56,175 nucleotides of DNA from JBBSBL01 sp038251325 (lineage in GTDB: Bacteria > Actinomycetota > Thermoleophilia > Solirubrobacterales > Solirubrobacteraceae), in assembly GCA_038251325.1 (NCBI GenBank), contig JBBSBL010000010.1:1-56175 (forward strand), read 5' to 3'. Positions 16,883-24,803 of the stretch are shown one piece after another (the first letter of the stretch is position 1; each line of letters opens with the position of its first letter). Below the pieces are notes generated by a model that searched no databases, was not told the DNA's origin, and saw nothing but the letters and a program-made list of their open reading frames with translations. The position numbers and the translations under genes were made by a program.

Positions 16883-17809
16883 TCAGCCCGGCGCGAGCCG
16901 GTCCCGCAGGAAGGCCACGAGCGTCCGGTTCACGAGCTCCGCGCGCTCCCAGCGCAGGAAGTGGCCCGCTCCCGGAACCGTGAACGGGCCGACGAGATCG
17001 GTGAAGGCGACCTCGCACATGGCCGGGAACTCGCGCGGGATGACGTGGTCCTCCGGGCCGTGGAGGACGAGCGTCTCCACCGGGCTGCGCTCGAAGAAGC
17101 GCGGCGGCTCCGAGAGCGGGATCGCGCCGAGCGCCGACTCGTAGTTGCCGAAGCCGGCCCGCAGCCGCGCCGCGTCGGCGAACGGCTCGCAGTGCCAGGC
17201 GACGTCCTCGAAGCTGAACGCGCCGACCGCCGCCCAGCGGCGCGAGCCGTAGAACTGCGCGACGTAGCGGGTCCGCCGCTCGGGCGTATCGAGCTCGGCC
17301 GCGAGTGCGTCAGCGTCGCGGCCCTGGCGCAGGAAGTAGTCGGCCGCCATCCGCACCTCCAGGGTCGGCTGACGCGGCAGCCCGGCCTCCGCGTAGGCGT
17401 CGCCGAGCAGCGGGAGGATCGTGTTGGGCAGCACCTGCCGCACGACGCAGCCCGGGAAGCGCAGGCCGAGGTCCTGGATCACGCCGCCGCCGAGGTCGCC
17501 GCCGCACGCCGCCCACTCGGCGTGCCCGAGGATGTCGCTCATCAGCGCGTGGAGGTCGCACGCGTGCGCGGCGAGGTCGTAGAACCCGTCCGGCGCGAGC
17601 CCCGAGTCGCCGAAGCCCCGCAGGTCCGGCGCGACGACCTCGAATCCGGCTGCGGCGAGCGGGCCGACGTTCCGCGCCCAGATCCGCTTGGTCTCCGGCC
17701 AGCCGTGGACGAGGAGCAGCGGAAAGCCGCCCTCGCCCTCGCGCCAGAAGGCGAGCTCGACGCCCTCCCGCACCGTGGCGCGGCGGACGGCGAAGGACGC
17801 TCCGGGCAC
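16883..17809 (-). CDS. Alpha/beta hydrolase, epoxide-hydrolase-like
   Basis: 308 residues. Alpha/beta-hydrolase fold with LLVHGWPETKRIW (oxyanion HGxP, typical of epoxide hydrolases) and VAPDLRGFGDS. The nucleophile elbow should be GGDLGGG (Asp nucleophile, as in epoxide hydrolases and dehalogenases). The acid/His end is HGPEDHVIP and GAGHFLRWE. The GTG at 17809 is preferred over an ATG at 17842 because a TAGACT box lies 7 bases before it, and because the ATG would overlap the leuS start. The substrate is unknown. Confidence 0.8.
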   Translation of the reverse strand: MPGASFAVRRATVREGVELAFWREGEGGFPLLLVHGWPETKRIWARNVGPLAAAGFEVVAPDLRGFGDSGLAPDGFYDLAAHACDLHALMSDILGHAEWAACGGDLGGGVIQDLGLRFPGCVVRQVLPNTILPLLGDAYAEAGLPRQPTLEVRMAADYFLRQGRDADALAAELDTPERRTRYVAQFYGSRRWAAVGAFSFEDVAWHCEPFADAARLRAGFGNYESALGAIPLSEPPRFFERSPVETLVLHGPEDHVIPREFPAMCEVAFTDLVGPFTVPGAGHFLRWERAELVNRTLVAFLRDRLAPG

Positions 17810-17816
17810 GCGCGGC

Positions 17817-17822
17817 AGTCTA
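17817..17822 (-). promoter_or_regulatory. -10 box TAGACT of the hydrolase gene
   Basis: The minus-strand TAGACT ends 7 bases before GTG 17809 and decides that start. It lies 2 bases from the leuS -10 box on the other strand. Confidence 0.5.
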
Positions 17823-17824
17823 GG

Positions 17825-17830
17825 TAACCT
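17825..17830 (+). promoter_or_regulatory. -10 box TAACCT of leuS
   Basis: TAACCT ends 10 bases before the leuS ATG; back-to-back with the hydrolase -10. Confidence 0.45.
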
Positions 17831-17840
17831 CAGCTCGCCC

Positions 17841-20282
17841 ATGGCCGAGCCCCGCTACGACCCCACGGCGATCGAGCCGCGCTGGCAGGAGCTGTGGGCC
17901 CGCGAGCGGACCTGGGAGGTCGGCGACGACGTCGATCCGGCCCGCAAGTCCTACGTGCTGGAGATGCTCCCCTACCCGAGCGGCGAGCCGCACATCGGGC
18001 ACCTGAAGACCTACTCCGTCGGCGACGCGGTTGCCCACTTCCACCGCCGTACCGGCAGGACCGTGCTCCACCCGATGGGCTACGACGCCTTCGGCCTGCC
18101 CGCGGAGAACCACGCGATCAAGACCGGCGTCGCGCCGCGGGCCTCGACCGACGCCTCGATCGCCGCCTTCCAGCGCGAGTTCCGCTCCTGGGGCATCTCG
18201 ATCGACTGGTCGCGCGAGTTCGGGACCCACGAGCCGCGCTACTACCGCTGGACCCAGTGGCTCTTCCTCCAGCTCCTCTCCCGTGGCCTGGCCTACCGCC
18301 GCGAGGCGGCGGTGAAGTGGTGCCCCAACGACGCCACGGTGCTCGCCAACGAGCAGGTGGTCGACGGTCGGTGCGAGCGCTGCGGCGCGGTGGTCGAGGC
18401 GCGCCAGCTCGAGCAGTGGTTCCTGCGGATCACCGACTACGCCGACCGCCTCGTCGCCGACCTCGACACGATCGAGTGGCCCGAGCACGTGAAGACGATG
18501 CAGCGCAACTGGATCGGGCGCTCCGAGGGCGCCGAGGTCGTCTTCCGCTGCGAAGCCCTGGGCGTCGACTACCCCGTCTTCACCACCCGCCCCGACACCC
18601 TGTTCGGGGCGACGTTCTTCGTCATGGCCCCCGAGCATCCCGACGTCGAGCGCCTCGCCGCCGGCACGCCGCACGAGGCGGACGTCCGCGAGTACGTGAA
18701 CCGCGCGCTGACCGAGTCCAGCGAGGATCGCGGCGCGACCGACCGGCCGAAGTCGGGCGTGCCGCTCGGGCGCACGGTGGTCAACCCGGTCAACGGCGAG
18801 GCGATCCCGATGTACGTCGCCGACTACGTACTGATGGAGTACGGGACCGGCGCGATCATGGCCGTCCCCGCCCACGACGAACGCGACTTCGCGTTCGCGG
18901 AGGCGTTCGGGCTGCCGATCCGCCGGGTCGTCGATGGCGGCGGCGAGCTGCCCGACACGGCCGACGGGCCGCTCGTGGACTCCCACCCCGACTTCGACGG
19001 GCTGGGCAACCGCGAGGCGATCGGCGCGATCGTCGACTGGCTCGACCGCGAGGGGAAGGGCCACGCCTCGGTGAACTACCGCCTGCGCGACTGGCTCATC
19101 TCGCGCCAGCGCTACTGGGGCTGCCCGATCCCGGTCGTCCACTGCGAGGCGTGCGGCATCGTCCCGGTCCCGGAGGCCGACCTCCCCGTGGTGCTCCCCG
19201 AGGTCGAGGACTACGCACCCAAGGGCCGCTCGCCGCTCGCCGCGGCGGAGGACTGGGTGGCGGTCGCCTGCCCGTCCTGCGGGGGCGACGCCCGCCGCGA
19301 GACCGACACGATGGACACCTTCGTCGACTCCTCCTGGTACTTCCTGCGCTACTGCGACGCGCGCGACGACGAGGCCGCGTGGGACCCGGCGATCGTCGCC
19401 GCGTGGATGGGTGTCGACCAGTACATCGGCGGGGTCGAGCACGCGATCCTGCACCTCATGTACGCGCGCTTCTTCACCAAGGCGTTCGCGGACATGGGGC
19501 TGCTGGACGTGCAGGAGCCCTTCAAGCGCCTCTTCACCCAGGGGATGATCACCCGTGACGGGGCGAAGATGTCCAAGTCGCGCGGGAACGTGATCTCGCC
19601 CGCGACCTACGTCGAGCGCTACGGGGCGGACACGGCCCGCTGCTACGTCCTCTTCATCGGGCCGCCCGACCAGGACGCCGACTGGTCCGACGAGGGCGCG
19701 GAGGGCGTACACCGCTTCCTCGCACGGCTCTGGCGCCTGGGCGCCGAGTCCGAGCCGGGGGAGGAGGGGGCCGAGCTGCCCGACGACCTCGGCGAGGCGG
19801 ACCTCGCGCTCGCCCGCAAGGCGCATTGGGCGATCGACAAGGTGACCGCCGACATGAGCGGGCGCTTCGCCTTCAACACTGCCATCTCCGCGGTGATGGA
19901 GCTCGTCAACGACTGCTACCGGCTCCGCGAGCGGGCGACCGCGGAGACGCTGCGCTTCGCCACGGCGACCGCGGCCTCGCTCGTCTTCCCGTTCGCGCCC
20001 CACCTCGCCTCGGAGGTGTACGACCGGCTCACGGGCCGGCGCGTGTGGGAGGAGCCGTGGCCCGCCGCTGACCCGGCGCTGCTGGAGTCCGACACCTTCG
20101 AGCTGGTCTGCCAGGTCAACGGCAAGGTGCGCGACCGGGTCCGGGCCCCGGCGTCGGCGACCGACGAGGATCTCCGGGCGCTCGCGCGCGAGCGCCCGAA
20201 CGTGCGCGCACACGTCGACGGCCACGAGGTGGTCCGGGAGATCGTGGTGCCCGGCAAGCTCGTGAACCTCGTCGTGCGGTAG
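17841..20282 (+). CDS. leuS: Leucyl-tRNA synthetase
   Basis: 813 residues, a class Ia synthetase charging tRNA-Leu. The HIGH motif is PYPSGEPHIGH near 47-57 and KMSKS is GAKMSKSRGNV near 575. The CP1 editing domain contains TTRPDTLFGATF and AVPAHDERD with the conserved editing Asp region. A zinc-ribbon-like CERCGAVVE and a second Cys cluster (CPSCGGDARR) are visible. The C-terminal anticodon-binding and LeuS-specific domain ends CQVNGKVRDR. It is complete and has its own promoter facing the hydrolase gene. Confidence 0.97.
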   Translation: MAEPRYDPTAIEPRWQELWARERTWEVGDDVDPARKSYVLEMLPYPSGEPHIGHLKTYSVGDAVAHFHRRTGRTVLHPMGYDAFGLPAENHAIKTGVAPRASTDASIAAFQREFRSWGISIDWSREFGTHEPRYYRWTQWLFLQLLSRGLAYRREAAVKWCPNDATVLANEQVVDGRCERCGAVVEARQLEQWFLRITDYADRLVADLDTIEWPEHVKTMQRNWIGRSEGAEVVFRCEALGVDYPVFTTRPDTLFGATFFVMAPEHPDVERLAAGTPHEADVREYVNRALTESSEDRGATDRPKSGVPLGRTVVNPVNGEAIPMYVADYVLMEYGTGAIMAVPAHDERDFAFAEAFGLPIRRVVDGGGELPDTADGPLVDSHPDFDGLGNREAIGAIVDWLDREGKGHASVNYRLRDWLISRQRYWGCPIPVVHCEACGIVPVPEADLPVVLPEVEDYAPKGRSPLAAAEDWVAVACPSCGGDARRETDTMDTFVDSSWYFLRYCDARDDEAAWDPAIVAAWMGVDQYIGGVEHAILHLMYARFFTKAFADMGLLDVQEPFKRLFTQGMITRDGAKMSKSRGNVISPATYVERYGADTARCYVLFIGPPDQDADWSDEGAEGVHRFLARLWRLGAESEPGEEGAELPDDLGEADLALARKAHWAIDKVTADMSGRFAFNTAISAVMELVNDCYRLRERATAETLRFATATAASLVFPFAPHLASEVYDRLTGRRVWEEPWPAADPALLESDTFELVCQVNGKVRDRVRAPASATDEDLRALARERPNVRAHVDGHEVVREIVVPGKLVNLVVR

Positions 20283-20300
20283 GGGCAGTTCCCTCGTCGC

Positions 20301-20339
20301 GTCCCGGCTGAGGCATCTTCTGCGTGTACCAGCCGGGAC
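20301..20339. repeat. Palindromic repeat, copy B
   Basis: GTCCCGGCT (20301-20309) and AGCCGGGAC (20331-20339) form a perfect 9-bp inverted repeat with a 21-base loop, 19 bases after leuS. The arms are nearly identical to those at 10083 and 45969-46039. Nothing else is recognised in the 174-base gap apart from the comEA box. Confidence 0.6.
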
Positions 20340-20441
20340 CGGATGGCCGAGCCCGCCGCGCTCCGCGCTCGCGACTGCGGTTAGGTCAGGCCCGGTGCCG
20401 GATCGTCACCGGCGCGTGGTGATCCGTCACGCGGCGCGCCC

Positions 20442-20447
20442 TAGCCT
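20442..20447 (+). promoter_or_regulatory. -10 box TAGCCT of comEA
   Basis: TAGCCT ends 9 bases before the comEA ATG. Confidence 0.45.
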
Positions 20448-20456
20448 CGCGCCGCG

Positions 20457-21104
20457 ATGTCCGAGATCTCGCGGCCGATGCTCCTGGTCTACGCGGCCGC
20501 CACGATCGCCGTCGTGGTCCTCGGCGTGCGCTGGCTCGGCGCGGGCGGCGGCGCGCCGGGCGCGGCGGCGCGCCGACCGAGCGCGCCGGGGACCGGCGAG
20601 CGCGTCCACCTCAGCGGCGACGCCGCCGGGCCGGTCGTCGTGCACGTGGCGGGCGCCGTCCGGCGGCCCGGCGTCTACCGGCTCCACGCGGGCGCGCGGG
20701 TCATCGACGCCGTCGGCCGCGCCGGGGGCGCCACCTCCCGCGCGAACGAGGACGGCATCGATCTCGCGGCGAAGCTCGCCGACGGCGTCCAGGTCGTCGT
20801 GCCCGCGCGCGCGGCGGTCGCTTCGGCGGCGGGCGGCGGCCCGGGAGGCGCGGGTGGCGCCGCCGGGGCGGGCGGGGGCGCCGGGGCTGCCGGTGGCGGT
20901 GCGGCACCGGCCGGCCCGCTGAGCCTCAACTCGGCCACCGCCGAGCAGCTCGACGGGCTCGACGGCGTCGGCCCGACGACCGCGCAGAAGATCGTCGCCT
21001 ACCGGGCCGCACACGGCGGGTTCGGCTCGATCGACGAGCTCGACCGGATCCCCGGGATCGGCGCGAAGAAGCTCGCGGCGCTGCGTCCGCAGGTGACCCC
21101 GTAG
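20457..21104 (+). CDS. comEA: DNA-uptake competence protein ComEA
   Basis: 215 residues. ComEA binds exogenous DNA outside the membrane. It has one N-terminal membrane segment (about 6-23), then an SLBB domain (VVVHVAGAVRRPGVYRLHAG, about 60-115). A Gly/Ala-rich flexible linker spans about 120-152. The C-terminal tandem helix-hairpin-helix is LNSATAEQLDGLDGVG plus IPGIGAKKLAALRP. The domain order is that of actinobacterial and Gram-positive ComEA. comEC follows immediately, forming an uptake operon. Confidence 0.93.
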   Translation: MSEISRPMLLVYAAATIAVVVLGVRWLGAGGGAPGAAARRPSAPGTGERVHLSGDAAGPVVVHVAGAVRRPGVYRLHAGARVIDAVGRAGGATSRANEDGIDLAAKLADGVQVVVPARAAVASAAGGGPGGAGGAAGAGGGAGAAGGGAAPAGPLSLNSATAEQLDGLDGVGPTTAQKIVAYRAAHGGFGSIDELDRIPGIGAKKLAALRPQVTP

Positions 21105-21178
21105 GCGCGAGCGACCGGCTGGGCGCGAGTCTCGCCGAGCTGCGGCGACGCCCGCGCCACCTCGCGCTCGGTTCGCTC

Positions 21179-23434
21179 GTGGCCGGGCTGGTCCTCGGCG
21201 GGGTCGCGGCGGCGCCGCCCTCGGTCGTGTTCGGGCTCGCCCTCGCTGCGGCGCTCCTCGCCGGGCGGCCGGGGCCGGCACTGCTGTGTGCGGCGGCCCT
21301 CCTCGCCGGAGCGGGCGGCGCGGAGCGGCGCCTCGCCGCCCTCGACCGCTCGGCGCTCGGGCCGCGGATCGGGCACGTCGGCGCCGTCGGGTTCGAGGTG
21401 CTCGAGGCGCCGCGCCCCGGGCGCTTCGGCCGCCGCCTCGCGGCCCGGCTCGTCGCGGGCGCGGGCGCCGGAGAGCGGGTGCTCATCACGATCCCCCCGT
21501 GGCTGCGGACGCCGGTTCCGTCGGTCGGCGCGCTCGCGCTCGCCACGGGGCGCCTCGCCCGGCCCCGCCCCACCGACCTCCTCGCCCGCGCGCGCCGGGC
21601 CCACGCCGTCCTCCTCGTCAGCACCCTGCGGTGGGACGGCCGGCGCCGCGGCGGCGTCGACGGGCTCGTCGATCGCCTGCGCGCCCGAGCCGAGGCGGCG
21701 CTGGCCGCCGGACCTCCCGCCCGCGAGGCCGCGCTGCTGCGCGGCATGGCGCTCGGCGAGGACGAGGCGCTGACGCAGGAGGTGCGCCTCGACTTCCGCC
21801 GGGCCGGCCTCAGCCACCTCGTCGCCGCGTCCGGCCAGAACGTCGTCCTGCTCTGCGCGCTGGCGGCCCCGTTCCTGGCCCTCGCCGGTCTCGGGCTGCG
21901 CGCCCGGCTGCTCGTGCTGCTGGGACTCGTAGGGCTCTACGTCCCGCTGGCCGGCGGCGGTCCGGCGATCCAGCGCGCCGGGATCATGGGCGCCGCCGGC
22001 ATCGTCGCCGCGCTTGCGGGCCGCCCGGCGTCGCGCTGGTACGCGCTCGGCCTCGCGGCCGCCGCCACCCTCGCCCTCGATCCCCGCGCGGCGCGCGACC
22101 CGGGCTGGCAGATGTCCTTCGCCGCGGTGCTGGCGATCCTCCTCGTCGTCCCGCGCCTGCGGGAGTCCGCGCTCGCGCGGCGGCTGCCGCGGCCGCTGGC
22201 CGAGGTCGCCGCCGTCACACTGGCCGCGAGCCTGGCCACGGCGCCGCTGATCGCGCTGCACTTCACGCGCGTCTCGCTTGTGGCGATCCCGGCGAACCTG
22301 CTCGCAGCGCCCGCGGTCGCGCCCGTGATGTGGCTCGGGCTGGCGGCCGCGGCCACCGGCCAGGTGTCGACCGGGGCGGCCGGGGTGATCGCGTCGCTCG
22401 CCGGCCCGCCGCTCGGCTATCTCGAGTGGCTGGCCCATGCGGCGGGCTCCGTCCCGTCCGCCGAGGTGCACGTCGGCGCGGCGGTCGTCCTCGTGGCGCT
22501 GGGGGTGGGCGCGGCGCTGGCGCTCGGAGCCCGGCGGCTGTCGCGGACCGCGCCCGCGCGACGCCTCGGTGCAGCGGTCCGCGGTCGCGTCCCGGCGCCC
22601 GCGCTCGCCCTCGTCTCGCTGGCGACCGCGCTCCTGCTGGCCGGAGCGGCGCGCCGGGCGCTCCGCGGGTCGCCGGCGCCGCCGGGCGTGCCGGCCCTGT
22701 CCTTCCTCGACGTCGGCCAGGGCGACGCCACCCTGCTGCAGGACGGCGACCGCGCGGTGCTCGTCGACGCCGGGCCGCGCGAGGGCCCGATCCTCGCCCG
22801 GCTGCGCGAGGCGGGGGTCGGCCGCCTCGACGCGCTCGTGATCACCCACGCCCAGGCCGACCACGAGGGCGGCGCCGCGGCCGTGATGCGCCGCTACCCC
22901 GTGGGGCTCCTGCTGGACGGGGGCGCCGGCGCGGGCGGCCCGGATCGAGCCGAGATCGGGGCCGTCGCCGCGGCTCGCGGCGTGCGGGTGGTCGCCGCGA
23001 CGGCCGGGGAGCGCCTGCGGGCGGGTCGGGTGGAGCTCCGCCTGCTCTGGCCGCCGCCCGGCGACGCGTCCGACCCGGGGGGCGACCCGAACCTGCGTGC
23101 CGTCGTCGCCGTCGCCCACGCCGGGCCGCTCTCGGCGCTGCTCACGGCCGACGCCGAGTCACCGGTGACCGCCCCGCTGGAGCTCCCGGCCGTGACGGTC
23201 CTCAAGGTCGCCCACCACGGCAGCGCCGACCCGGGGCTCGGGCCGCTCCTCGCCCGGATCCACCCCCGGCTGGCCGTGATCGAGGTCGGTCGCCACAACC
23301 CCTACGGCCATCCGACCGCCCAGGCGCTCGCCGCCCTGCGGGCGGTCCCGCGGGTGCTGCGCACCGATCGGGACGGCACGATCCGCGTGCTGGCCGACGG
23401 GCCGGGCGCGATGCGGGTCGGGACCTCCCCGTAG
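21179..23434 (+). CDS. comEC: DNA-uptake channel protein ComEC
   Basis: 751 residues. ComEC forms the inner-membrane channel for single-stranded DNA. N-terminal hydrophobic segments and a DUF4131-like region come first, then the Competence domain with LSHLVAASGQNVVLLCAL and many membrane segments (about 205-470). A C-terminal metallo-beta-lactamase-like domain has SFLDVGQGDATLLQ, ITHAQADHEGG and KVAHHGS, a candidate nuclease. The GTG at 21179 is the first standard start, 75 bases after comEA. The frame is open upstream of it, so a rarer start or a coupled start nearer the comEA stop is possible. Confidence 0.9.
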   Translation: MAGLVLGGVAAAPPSVVFGLALAAALLAGRPGPALLCAAALLAGAGGAERRLAALDRSALGPRIGHVGAVGFEVLEAPRPGRFGRRLAARLVAGAGAGERVLITIPPWLRTPVPSVGALALATGRLARPRPTDLLARARRAHAVLLVSTLRWDGRRRGGVDGLVDRLRARAEAALAAGPPAREAALLRGMALGEDEALTQEVRLDFRRAGLSHLVAASGQNVVLLCALAAPFLALAGLGLRARLLVLLGLVGLYVPLAGGGPAIQRAGIMGAAGIVAALAGRPASRWYALGLAAAATLALDPRAARDPGWQMSFAAVLAILLVVPRLRESALARRLPRPLAEVAAVTLAASLATAPLIALHFTRVSLVAIPANLLAAPAVAPVMWLGLAAAATGQVSTGAAGVIASLAGPPLGYLEWLAHAAGSVPSAEVHVGAAVVLVALGVGAALALGARRLSRTAPARRLGAAVRGRVPAPALALVSLATALLLAGAARRALRGSPAPPGVPALSFLDVGQGDATLLQDGDRAVLVDAGPREGPILARLREAGVGRLDALVITHAQADHEGGAAAVMRRYPVGLLLDGGAGAGGPDRAEIGAVAAARGVRVVAATAGERLRAGRVELRLLWPPPGDASDPGGDPNLRAVVAVAHAGPLSALLTADAESPVTAPLELPAVTVLKVAHHGSADPGLGPLLARIHPRLAVIEVGRHNPYGHPTAQALAALRAVPRVLRTDRDGTIRVLADGPGAMRVGTSP

Positions 23435-23481
23435 CCGGGGCAGGCACCCGGCGCCGACCCGGCCACGCCCGAGCGCGGATC

Positions 23482-23487
23482 TACACT
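23482..23487 (+). promoter_or_regulatory. -10 box TACACT of holA
   Basis: TACACT ends 6 bases before the holA GTG; leaderless geometry. Confidence 0.5.
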
Positions 23488-23493
23488 CGCTCC

Positions 23494-24471
23494 GTGTCCG
23501 CGTTCAAGCCCGCCTACCTGATCCACGGCGACGACCACGGCCGGATCGCCGAGCGGCGGGCCCGGCTGCGGGCCGTCGCCGAGAGCGACAGCGGCACGGG
23601 CGGCCTCGAGTTGCTCGAGGGCGAGGAGGCGACGGTCGAGAACGCGGCGGCCGCGCTGTGCGCGATGAGCCTGGCGATCGGCCGGCGCTTCGTCATCGTC
23701 GACGGGGTCGAGCGCTGGAAGGACGCCGAGCTCGAGCCGCTCGAGGCGGTGCTGGCCGACCCGCCGCCGGAGACGACGATCGCCTTCTTCGGCCGCGAGG
23801 AGGGGCGCGCCAAGGTGCCTGAGCGCCTCGCAAAGGCGGTCGAGGCCGCCGGGGGCGACGTGCGCGCCGAGCGCACGGTCAAGCCCTGGGAGCTGCCGAA
23901 GTGGGTCGTGGCGCGCGCCGCCGAAGCCGACGTCGAGGTGCATCCCGCCGCCGCGAAGGCGCTGGTGCGGGTGGTCGGGGAGCGCCAGCAGCGGCTGCTG
24001 CGCGAGGTCGAGAAGCTCGCCCTCGAGCTCGGTCCCGGCGTGCGGATCGAGGTCGCGCACGTCGAGGCCCGCGCGGCGGCCTCGGCTGACCGCAAGGCCT
24101 GGACGCTGGCCGACGCGCTGGTCGGGCGCGAGGCGGCGCTCGTCGCCACGACGTGGCTCGAGCTGCGCGCCCGCGGCGAGCGCCTCGCGGGACTCACCGG
24201 GCTGGTGACCCGGCGGCTGCGCCTCGCGGTCGAGCTCGCCGAGCGGCTCGAGGGCGGCGACGCGCCCGCGGCCGTGAAGTCCGGTCTACGCATGCCTCCC
24301 AAGGCCGCCGACCAGCTGGTGCGCGACCTCCAGGCCACCGACGCCGCCACGCTGCGCCGCGCACTCGGCCGGGTCGCGGATCTCGAGGTCGCCTCGCGCG
24401 GTGGCGGCCCCGCGACCGGCGAGGACACGGCCGCGGTGCGGGCGTTCGCCGCGATCGCGGCGAGCCCGTGA
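23494..24471 (+). CDS. holA: DNA polymerase III delta subunit
   Basis: 325 residues. HolA opens the sliding clamp within the clamp loader. The start AYLIHGDDHGRIAERR corresponds to the delta-subunit domain I. VIVDGVERWKD and FFGREEGRAKVPERLAKAV continue it. The helical middle has VKPWELPKWVVARA and GERQQRLLREVEKLAL, and the C-terminal collar domain ends VRAFAAIAAS. As usual for delta there is no Walker A. The GTG start is set by the TACACT box. The gene is convergent with rpsT, a common holA neighbour. Confidence 0.92.
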   Translation: MSAFKPAYLIHGDDHGRIAERRARLRAVAESDSGTGGLELLEGEEATVENAAAALCAMSLAIGRRFVIVDGVERWKDAELEPLEAVLADPPPETTIAFFGREEGRAKVPERLAKAVEAAGGDVRAERTVKPWELPKWVVARAAEADVEVHPAAAKALVRVVGERQQRLLREVEKLALELGPGVRIEVAHVEARAAASADRKAWTLADALVGREAALVATTWLELRARGERLAGLTGLVTRRLRLAVELAERLEGGDAPAAVKSGLRMPPKAADQLVRDLQATDAATLRRALGRVADLEVASRGGGPATGEDTAAVRAFAAIAASP

Positions 24472-24492
24472 GCGGCGGAGCTACTCGCCGCT
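24471..24492. terminator. Hairpin between convergent holA and rpsT
   Basis: AGCGGCG (24471-24477) pairs with CGCCGCT (24486-24492) across an 8-base loop. It covers the last base of the holA TGA and the rpsT stop. It is a candidate bidirectional terminator without a T-run. Confidence 0.4.
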
Positions 24493-24750
24493 GTCGCCGC
24501 GGCGCACGCGCGCGGCGCGGCGCTTCTTGCGGGCGCCGGTGTTGCGGTGCAGCGCGCCCGAACGCACGGCCTTGTCGATCGTGCTGATCAGCGCGCGGTG
24601 CTCGGTGTCGGCCGCGGCGTCGTCGTCGCCGGCGACCGCGGACTCGAGCCGGTGGAAGTACGTCCGCACCCGCGAGGTGTACCAGCGATTCTCCCGGCGC
24701 TCGCGCTCGGAGCGGAGGTTGCGCTTCTTCTGGGAGTGGATGTTGGCCAT
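24481..24750 (-). CDS. rpsT: 30S ribosomal protein S20
   Basis: 89 residues. It starts MANIHSQKKRNLRSERER, the S20 signature, and continues with three helices and a basic C-terminus (GARKKRRAARVRR). It binds the 5' domain of 16S rRNA. A short acidic stretch DDDAAAD lies in the inter-helix region. The ATG at 24750 has no clear Shine-Dalgarno and is preceded by a strong leader hairpin. Confidence 0.95.
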   Translation of the reverse strand: MANIHSQKKRNLRSERERRENRWYTSRVRTYFHRLESAVAGDDDAAADTEHRALISTIDKAVRSGALHRNTGARKKRRAARVRRGDSGE

Positions 24751-24789
24751 GACAGCGCGCCGCCGCGGGCAGGGCCGCGGCGGCGGCGT
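24751..24789 (-). promoter_or_regulatory. rpsT leader hairpin
   Basis: In the 39-base stretch between the rpsT -10 and ATG, an 11-base arm (24758-24768) pairs perfectly with 24775-24785 across a 6-base loop. No ribosome site is visible. S20 represses its own translation in E. coli, so a control role is plausible but not shown. Confidence 0.4.
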
Positions 24790-24795
24790 ACTATA
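24789..24795. promoter_or_regulatory. Overlapping divergent -10 boxes of murJ and rpsT
   Basis: TACTATA contains TACTAT on the plus strand (9 bases before the murJ GTG) and TATAGT on the minus strand (39 bases before the rpsT ATG). The two -10 elements share five bases. Confidence 0.55.
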
Positions 24796-24803
24796 GCGCG
24801 CCG

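Noticed and set aside
17810..17842. ATG at 17842 as start of the epoxide-hydrolase-like gene
   Set aside because: It overlaps the leuS start codon and would place the -10 box of this gene inside its own coding region. GTG 17809 has a TAGACT box at the expected distance.
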